From NCBI RefSeq assembly GCF_042676085.1, contig NZ_JBHTKH010000017.1, positions 24,000 to 87,999 on the forward strand: 64,000 bases of DNA, read 5' to 3'. This document shows, in pieces, positions 59,188-64,000 of the stretch. The translations under genes were made by a program, and so were the position numbers. The stretch comes from Terrabacter terrigena. GTDB taxonomy: Bacteria > Actinomycetota > Actinomycetes > Actinomycetales > Dermatophilaceae. Every line of letters begins with the position of its first letter. Position 1 is the stretch's first letter. The notes under the pieces were generated by a model. It searched no databases. It saw nothing but the letters and a program-made list of their open reading frames with translations, and was not told the DNA's origin.

Positions 59188-62181
59188 TCAGGCGGTGATG
59201 CGCAGGGTGCTCGTGCGGTCGGGCCGGACGAGCACCTCGATGCGGTCGGCGACGCGCGACTTCAGCTCGGTGACGTGGCTGACGATGCCGACGGTGCGCC
59301 CGCCCTCGCGCAGGCCCTCGAGCGTGTGCATGACGTCGTCGAGCACGTCGGGGTCGAGCGTGCCGAAGCCCTCGTCGACGAACAGGGTGCCGAGGTCGAC
59401 GCCACCGGACTCGGCGCGCACCACCTCGGCCAGCGCGAGCGCGAGCGACAGGGACACGTAGAAGGTCTCGCCGCCGGAGAGCGTGCCGACCTCACGCACC
59501 TGGTTGGTGTGCATGTCGTGCACCCGCACGCCGAGGCCCGACTTGGCGTTGCCCTTCTTCGCGTCGGTGTGCTCGAGGGTGTAGCGACCACCCGAGAAGC
59601 GGCCGAGCTCGGTGTTGGCGGCCGACAGCACCTCGGTGAACCGCCGGATGAGGACGTACTTCGCGAGGTCGAGGTTGAGCTGGTTGTCGCCGTTGCCGGC
59701 GACGAGCTGGCCGACCCGCACCGCGTCGGCGGTCTCGGCGATCACGGCAGCGTTGCGTGACAGGGCGTCGCGGATGTCGGCGGCCCGGCGCTTCGTGCGC
59801 GTCACCTGGTCGCGCAGGCTGCCGTGCTCGTGGGCGGCCGCCTCCATGTCCTTCTTCGCGGCGACGGCGAGCGCCTCGAGCTGATCGATGTCGTCGAAGA
59901 GGGCGTCGAGCTGGACGTCGGCGAGCTCGGGCCCGGTGAGGCCGGCCCGCACCTGCGTGCAGGCCCGCTCGAAGTCGTCGATCTCCTTGGTGCGGGCGCT
60001 GATCCACTCGGTGCCGCGGTCGGCGGCCATCCACTCGGCGACGTCGGAGAAGCCGAACTGGGCGAGGTCGGAGTCGCGGGCCGCGGTGTCCTCGGCGACG
60101 GCCGCCGCGGCGACATCGCGCTGGGTGATGGCGTCGACCAGCGCGTCGATGCGACCGGCGGCCGCCACGAGGTCGTCGCGCCTGGCCACGACACTGGGGT
60201 GACCGTCGCGGGCCTGCTCGACGAGGGAGGTCTCCTCGGCGATGCGTGCGCCGAGGTCGGTGACGGACTGCTCGGTGCGGGCGAGCTCGGCACCGAGCGT
60301 GGCGGCCTCGGTGGACAGGGCCTCGGCCCTGTCGCGCAGCTCGCCGAGCCGGGTGGCTCCGGCCTCGACGTCGGACCGGGCCCGCACCGACTCGGCCAGC
60401 TCGCGGGCTGCGTCCTCGGCCCGCGAGCGCGCCTTCGCGACGTCGAGCCCGTCTGCACGGGCCGCGAGCTCACGCACCTCGGAGCGCAGGGCAGCGAGGG
60501 CGTCGGCGGCGGTCGCCGCCCGCCGCCGCAGCTCCACGACGCGGGTCTCCTCCGTCTCGATCTGCTCGGGAGTGACGGCGTCGAGGGTCGGGCGCGCCGG
60601 CGACGGGTGCTCCGTGGAGCCACAGACCGGGCACGGGTCGCCGGCGGTGAGCGACAGGCCGAGCTCGCCGGCGATCCCCTCGATGCGTGCGCGCCGCAGC
60701 CCGGCGAGGGCGGTCTCGGCAGCGGCCACGGCCGACAGGGCCGCAGCAGCCGCGGCCTCGCAGCCCGGGACCCGCCCGGCCGCCGCAGCGTGCGCCAGCG
60801 CCGCCTCGAGGCGCTCCTTCGCCCGCTCGCCCTCCGCGGCCCGCCCGTCGACGAGAGCGGCCACTCGCCGGGCCTCGGTGAGGGCCTCCTCGTGCGCGCG
60901 GATGGCTGCCGGCAGGGCGTCGAGCTCGGTCGTCACTGCCGCGGCGGAGCGTCGGATGCCGTCGCGTCGCTCGGCGAGACGCCGCTGCTCGGCCAGGCGC
61001 GAGCCGAGTGCGGCCTCGACGGAGATGGCGCCGGTGAGAGAGCCGACGACCTCCCGCGCATGAGCGGCCGCCTCGCGCAGGGCGGCAGGGCCGCGGTCGC
61101 GCAGGCCCGGCTCGACCTGCTCGCGCGCCCGGCGGAGGGAGACGTCCGCTCGACGCAATGCCTGCTCGGACAGCGCGAGCGTGCGCACGGCGCCCGCGAC
61201 CGGCCGGGCCTGCTGCGCCCGCGAGACCTCCTCGCGCAGCTCGGTGAAGCGCACGGCCTGCTTGCCGAGGTCGTGCTCCTGCTGCTGCAGTGCGAGCAGG
61301 CGTTCGCGGCGCTGCATGCGCAGCCTGGCGTCGCTGACCATGTCGGCCATCTGCTTGTGGGTCTCGATCGCCTCGCGGCTGGCCTTGCCGGCGTGCCGCT
61401 CGCGTGTCATCAGCTCGTCGACGACCTGGGCCAGCTCGGCCTCGAGAGCCTCGGGGGCGGTGCGGCTCAGGGCCTCGAGCACGTCGCGGCGCTCGGTCTC
61501 GAGGCCCGCCGAGACGGCGAGGGCGTGCACGGCCAGGCGGATCTCGTCGACGGCCGACTGCCTGCGGGCCTGGGCCGCCTTGCCGGCCTCGACGATCTCG
61601 TCCTGCACGCGTCGGAAGAACGCGGTGCCGAAGACCTTCTCGAGGAGCTTGCCCTTGTCCTCCGACCTCGCCCGGAGGAACGTCGCGAACTCGCCCTGCG
61701 GCAGGATCACCGTCTGCACGAACTGGTCGCGCGTCAGCCCCACGGCACGCGTGATCTCGTCGTCGCAGTCGCCGATGTTGGTCGACAGCAGCTCGCCACC
61801 GGTGAGGTCGTCGGGGGTCTGGAGCCGCCACAGCTTGATCGTTGGCTGCTGCACCGTCGAGCCCGCGCCGCGCGACTTCGGTCGCTCGAAGCGCGGGGTG
61901 CGCTGGACCCGGTAGAGCCCGGACTGGGTCTCGAAGACGAGCACGACGACCGGGACGGTGCGTGGGTCGGCGTGGTGCGAGTGGATGCGCTCGACGTCGG
62001 CGGAGGCCTGGGCGACCTTGCCGTAGAGCGCGAACGTGATGGCGTCGATGATCGTCGACTTGCCCGAGCCGGTGGGGCCCTCGAGCAGGAAGAGGCCGGC
62101 GCGCCCGACGGTGGTGAAGTCGATGACCTCGGTGCCGGCATAGGGCCCGATGGCCGTCATGGAGAGGTGGTGCAGCTGCAC
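59188..62181 (-). CDS. sbcC: Exonuclease SbcC (Rad50-like ATPase)
   Basis: 997 residues. N-terminal ATPase half with Walker A (LEGPTGSGKST), long coiled coils, a central zinc hook CPVC, and the C-terminal half with the signature LSGGETFYVSLSLALALAEV and Walker B FVDEGFGTLDPD. The GTG at 62181 is one base beyond the SbcD stop and has GGAGGTGG upstream. It holds DNA ends with SbcD and opens hairpins and double-strand breaks. Confidence 0.95.
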   Translation of the reverse strand: MQLHHLSMTAIGPYAGTEVIDFTTVGRAGLFLLEGPTGSGKSTIIDAITFALYGKVAQASADVERIHSHHADPRTVPVVVLVFETQSGLYRVQRTPRFERPKSRGAGSTVQQPTIKLWRLQTPDDLTGGELLSTNIGDCDDEITRAVGLTRDQFVQTVILPQGEFATFLRARSEDKGKLLEKVFGTAFFRRVQDEIVEAGKAAQARRQSAVDEIRLAVHALAVSAGLETERRDVLEALSRTAPEALEAELAQVVDELMTRERHAGKASREAIETHKQMADMVSDARLRMQRRERLLALQQQEHDLGKQAVRFTELREEVSRAQQARPVAGAVRTLALSEQALRRADVSLRRAREQVEPGLRDRGPAALREAAAHAREVVGSLTGAISVEAALGSRLAEQRRLAERRDGIRRSAAAVTTELDALPAAIRAHEEALTEARRVAALVDGRAAEGERAKERLEAALAHAAAAGRVPGCEAAAAAALSAVAAAETALAGLRRARIEGIAGELGLSLTAGDPCPVCGSTEHPSPARPTLDAVTPEQIETEETRVVELRRRAATAADALAALRSEVRELAARADGLDVAKARSRAEDAARELAESVRARSDVEAGATRLGELRDRAEALSTEAATLGAELARTEQSVTDLGARIAEETSLVEQARDGHPSVVARRDDLVAAAGRIDALVDAITQRDVAAAAVAEDTAARDSDLAQFGFSDVAEWMAADRGTEWISARTKEIDDFERACTQVRAGLTGPELADVQLDALFDDIDQLEALAVAAKKDMEAAAHEHGSLRDQVTRTKRRAADIRDALSRNAAVIAETADAVRVGQLVAGNGDNQLNLDLAKYVLIRRFTEVLSAANTELGRFSGGRYTLEHTDAKKGNAKSGLGVRVHDMHTNQVREVGTLSGGETFYVSLSLALALAEVVRAESGGVDLGTLFVDEGFGTLDPDVLDDVMHTLEGLREGGRTVGIVSHVTELKSRVADRIEVLVRPDRTSTLRITA

Positions 62182-62182
62182 G

Positions 62183-63379
62183 TCACGCCACCTCCTGGGC
62201 CTCGGCCTTGTGCTGGGCGACGACGGCGGCCTCGAAGCCGGCCGCGAAGACGTCGACCTCACCGTCGCTCGCCTCGGTCTTGGTGACGTAGGCGATGAAG
62301 TCGGAACCGAGCTCGCGCGGGTCGCGCTCGCTCACGACGGTCGTGCCGCCGCGGGTGCGCTCGACCGAGCCCTCGGGCTCGTGGAAGACCTGGAGCGCGT
62401 GCGGGAAGCGTGACTTGAGGCGGTCCATGAGCGAGTCGGGCCGCACGCGGTCGGTCACCGTGACGCGTACCCACGCGCTCTCGGCGGCGGTGTGCTCGGG
62501 TGCCTCGAGCAGCTCGTCGAGTCGCCCGCGCAGGGTGGCCATGGCGCGCGGCTGCGCGATCTCGACGGGCGTGACCCGCGCGGGTGCGGCCTCGTCGAGG
62601 TCGACGAGCAGCACGACCTTCTGGTGGTCCTGCTCGGAGAAGGAGTAGCGCAGCGGCGACCCGGAGTAGCGCACGACCGACCCCTCCGCGGAGTCGGGCG
62701 CCTGCGGCCCGTGGAGGTGGCCGAGCGCGGCGTAGTCGATGCCCGCGAAGACGGTGCCGGCCACCCGGTCGACGCCGCCGACCATGATCGAGCGCTCGGA
62801 GTCGCTCGGCTCCGCGCCGGCGACGAACGCGTGGGCGAGCACGACCGAACGCACGCCCGCACGGTCGGCGAGGTCGGCGCGGATGCGGTCGCACGCAGCG
62901 CCGACGACGGCCTGGTGCGACCGCGGCAGCGGCTCACCACCACCCGCCAGCGCAACTCGCGCGTGGTCGGGGTCGAGGTAGGGGATGCCGTAGATCGCGG
63001 CCCGCACACCGTCGCCGCCCTCGAGCAGGACCGGCAGGTCGAGCTGCCCGAGGTCGGTGACCATGCGGATGCGGTCGCGGAAGAGCCCGGAGCCGTAGCC
63101 GAGGCGGATCGCCGAGTCGTGGTTGCCCGACGTGATGACGACGGTCGTGACGGCAGACAGCCGCGAGAGGGTCCACTCGAAGAGCTGCACCGACTCGACG
63201 GGCGGGACACCCCGGTCGTAGACGTCTCCCGCGACGAGCACCGCGTCGACGGGGATGCCGTCGGGGGGCGACTCGACGAGCTCGCAGATGCGCTCCAGGA
63301 CAGCCGCCTGCGCCTCGTGGAGGTTCACGCCGTGGAGCGTGCGCCCGAGGTGCCAGTCGGAGGTGTGGAGCAACCGCAT
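62183..63379 (-). CDS. sbcD: Exonuclease SbcD (Mre11-like nuclease)
   Basis: 398 residues. All phosphoesterase motifs are present: HTSDWHLGR, AGDVYDRG, SGNHDS, LAHAF and ALGHLHGPQ, with the aspartates and histidines that bind two metal ions. It forms a nuclease complex with SbcC. Only one base separates the genes. Confidence 0.95.
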   Translation of the reverse strand: MRLLHTSDWHLGRTLHGVNLHEAQAAVLERICELVESPPDGIPVDAVLVAGDVYDRGVPPVESVQLFEWTLSRLSAVTTVVITSGNHDSAIRLGYGSGLFRDRIRMVTDLGQLDLPVLLEGGDGVRAAIYGIPYLDPDHARVALAGGGEPLPRSHQAVVGAACDRIRADLADRAGVRSVVLAHAFVAGAEPSDSERSIMVGGVDRVAGTVFAGIDYAALGHLHGPQAPDSAEGSVVRYSGSPLRYSFSEQDHQKVVLLVDLDEAAPARVTPVEIAQPRAMATLRGRLDELLEAPEHTAAESAWVRVTVTDRVRPDSLMDRLKSRFPHALQVFHEPEGSVERTRGGTTVVSERDPRELGSDFIAYVTKTEASDGEVDVFAAGFEAAVVAQHKAEAQEVA

Positions 63380-63447
63380 GGCTCGACGGTAGGACCCCGC
63401 GCCGACACCCTCCGAACCGACACCCCGGTCGGCGGGCAGGTGGCCGA

Positions 63448-63464
63448 CCCGGGGGCGTATGCCG
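63448..63464 (+). repeat. Intergenic 17-mer with GTATGCCG, copy 3
   Basis: CCCGGGGGCGTATGCCG, the same as at 24868 and 33670, directly abutting the terminator at 63463. Confidence 0.7.
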
Positions 63465-63498
63465 TGAGCCCGTCTTCCGGACGGAAGACGGGCTCACG
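63463..63498. terminator. Intrinsic terminator after the holin-like gene
   Basis: Perfect 15-bp arms (63463-63477 and 63484-63498, core GTGAGCCCGTCTTC) around a 6-nt loop. It lies between the stop of the gene at 63523 and the sbcD start. Confidence 0.8.
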
Positions 63499-63522
63499 CG
63501 TACTCACCGGGTGCGGTGCGCG

Positions 63523-63900
63523 TCAGTCGGTCTTGATGAAGCTGAGGATCATCGAGACGAAGGTGACGATGAGCGCCCCGAAGACGGCGTCCCAGAAGAA
63601 GTGGTCGATGTGGAACGCCAGGTTGAGCTTGCCGGCGAGCCACGAGGTGAGCTCGAGCATCAGCGCGTTGACGATGAAGACGAACAGTCCCAGCGTCAGG
63701 ATGATGAACGGCATCGACAGCAGCTTCGCGACGGGCCGGATCAAGGCGTTGACGACGCCGAAGACCAGGGCGACGAGGACGACGGTCCAGAAGATGTTGC
63801 CCGTGCGGCCCTCACCGAACGTGATGCCCGGGATGGCCCACGCGGCGATCCACAGGGCGACGGCGTTGATGACCGTCTGCAGCGCGAAGTTGATGAGCAT
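63523..63900 (-). CDS. Holin-4-like small membrane protein
   Basis: 125 residues. MLINFALQTVINAVALWIAAWAIPGITF, VFGVVNALIRPVAKLLSMPFIILTLGLFVFIVNALML and GALIVTFVSMIL are the four hydrophobic segments of the phage_holin_4_2 (YvlD) family, which in chromosomes is not a phage gene. The ATG at 63900 is chosen over a GTG at 63957 because the preceding gene stops at 63905. Function unclear. Confidence 0.87.
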   Translation of the reverse strand: MLINFALQTVINAVALWIAAWAIPGITFGEGRTGNIFWTVVLVALVFGVVNALIRPVAKLLSMPFIILTLGLFVFIVNALMLELTSWLAGKLNLAFHIDHFFWDAVFGALIVTFVSMILSFIKTD

Positions 63901-63904
63901 GCGC

Positions 63905-64000
63905 TCAGTGTTCCACGGCGGCAGGCGAGTCGGCGGGTAGGCCGGGGTGCTCGTCACCGGGGATGCGGGGCTGGAACATCGAGTTGAGCCGGAGCAGGTC
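63905..64000 (-). CDS. C-terminal end of an unidentified protein (partial)
   Basis: A frame from the right edge gives 31 residues ending in NSMFQPRIPGDEHPGLPAD...VEH and stops at 63905-63907, four bases before the holin-like ATG. The spacing suggests one operon. Too little remains to identify the family. Confidence 0.45.
   Translation of the reverse strand, partial: DLLRLNSMFQPRIPGDEHPGLPADSPAAVEH

Noticed and set aside
63523..63900. Prophage marker (holin)
   Set aside because: The family is widespread in bacterial chromosomes and no phage gene lies nearby in the window.
1..64000. tRNA, rRNA, insertion sequences, attachment sites
   Set aside because: No cloverleaf with a GTTCGA arm, no rRNA segment, no transposase motif and no att-like direct repeat next to an integrase was seen.

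Overview
This is a 64 kb, very GC-rich stretch of chromosome with many GTG starts, tight ATGA or GTGA overlaps and almost no AT-rich DNA outside promoters. It looks like an actinobacterium. The gene set (cydABCD, deazaflavin/F420-type oxidoreductases, an ECF42 sigma factor, CsoR, the phenylacetate genes paaK/I/H/N, TerC behind a manganese-type riboswitch) fits Micrococcales, probably the Intrasporangiaceae. That placement is inference, because no rRNA or marker gene was available to compare. I saw no rRNA, tRNA, CRISPR array, insertion sequence or prophage.

Layout. 1-2.4 kb: two divergent secreted lipoproteins and a cold-shock gene with a strong terminator. 2.5-9 kb: a secreted phosphodiester glycosidase, a MarR/SRPBCC divergent pair, VOC proteins, an acyltransferase and a hydrolase. 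9-12 kb: a LacI-type regulator facing a sugar or inositol dehydrogenase and isomerase pair across a perfect palindromic operator. 12-19 kb: a TauE exporter, a MarR regulator facing an EamA exporter, a disulfide oxidoreductase, a HAD hydrolase, and a YciI/DGPF protein with its ECF42 sigma factor. 19-24.9 kb: an HxlR regulator facing a PPOX oxidoreductase, TerC with a yybP-ykoY-like leader, a DedA-like protein, an isochorismatase, VOC proteins, a truncated AraC gene and an RNA methyltransferase.

24.9-32 kb is a copper island: copA1-copZ-csoR on the minus strand, then a plus-strand operon of a 38-residue mini-chaperone, a His-rich metal-binding membrane protein and copA2. Three boxes of the form ATACCC-N5-GGGTAT lie in front of the two units and are probably CsoR operators. 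32-40 kb: purB, a two-domain VOC protein, a tyrosine phosphatase, an MFS exporter, an AbiEi/DUF559-like gene bracketed by short repeats, and galE. 40-47 kb: cydABCD (cytochrome bd oxidase and its assembly exporter), followed by a BlaI-type repressor and M56 protease and faced by a YtrA-type GntR gene across a 36-bp two-tier inverted repeat.

47-58.6 kb: a deazaflavin-dependent reductase, paaK, an amino-acid-type ABC importer, a DEAD-box helicase with a long leader, paaH-paaI and paaN, and an MFS exporter. 58.6-64 kb: a DUF1304 protein, sbcD-sbcC, and a small holin-like membrane protein.

The most unusual feature spans the whole window. The octamer GTATGCCG (or CGGCATAC) occurs about 32 times by my reading, in both orientations, within genes and between them. 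It forces rare TAT and ATA codons into genes that otherwise avoid them. In three intergenic places it sits in an identical 17-mer, and twice as an inverted pair. I know of no described role for it.
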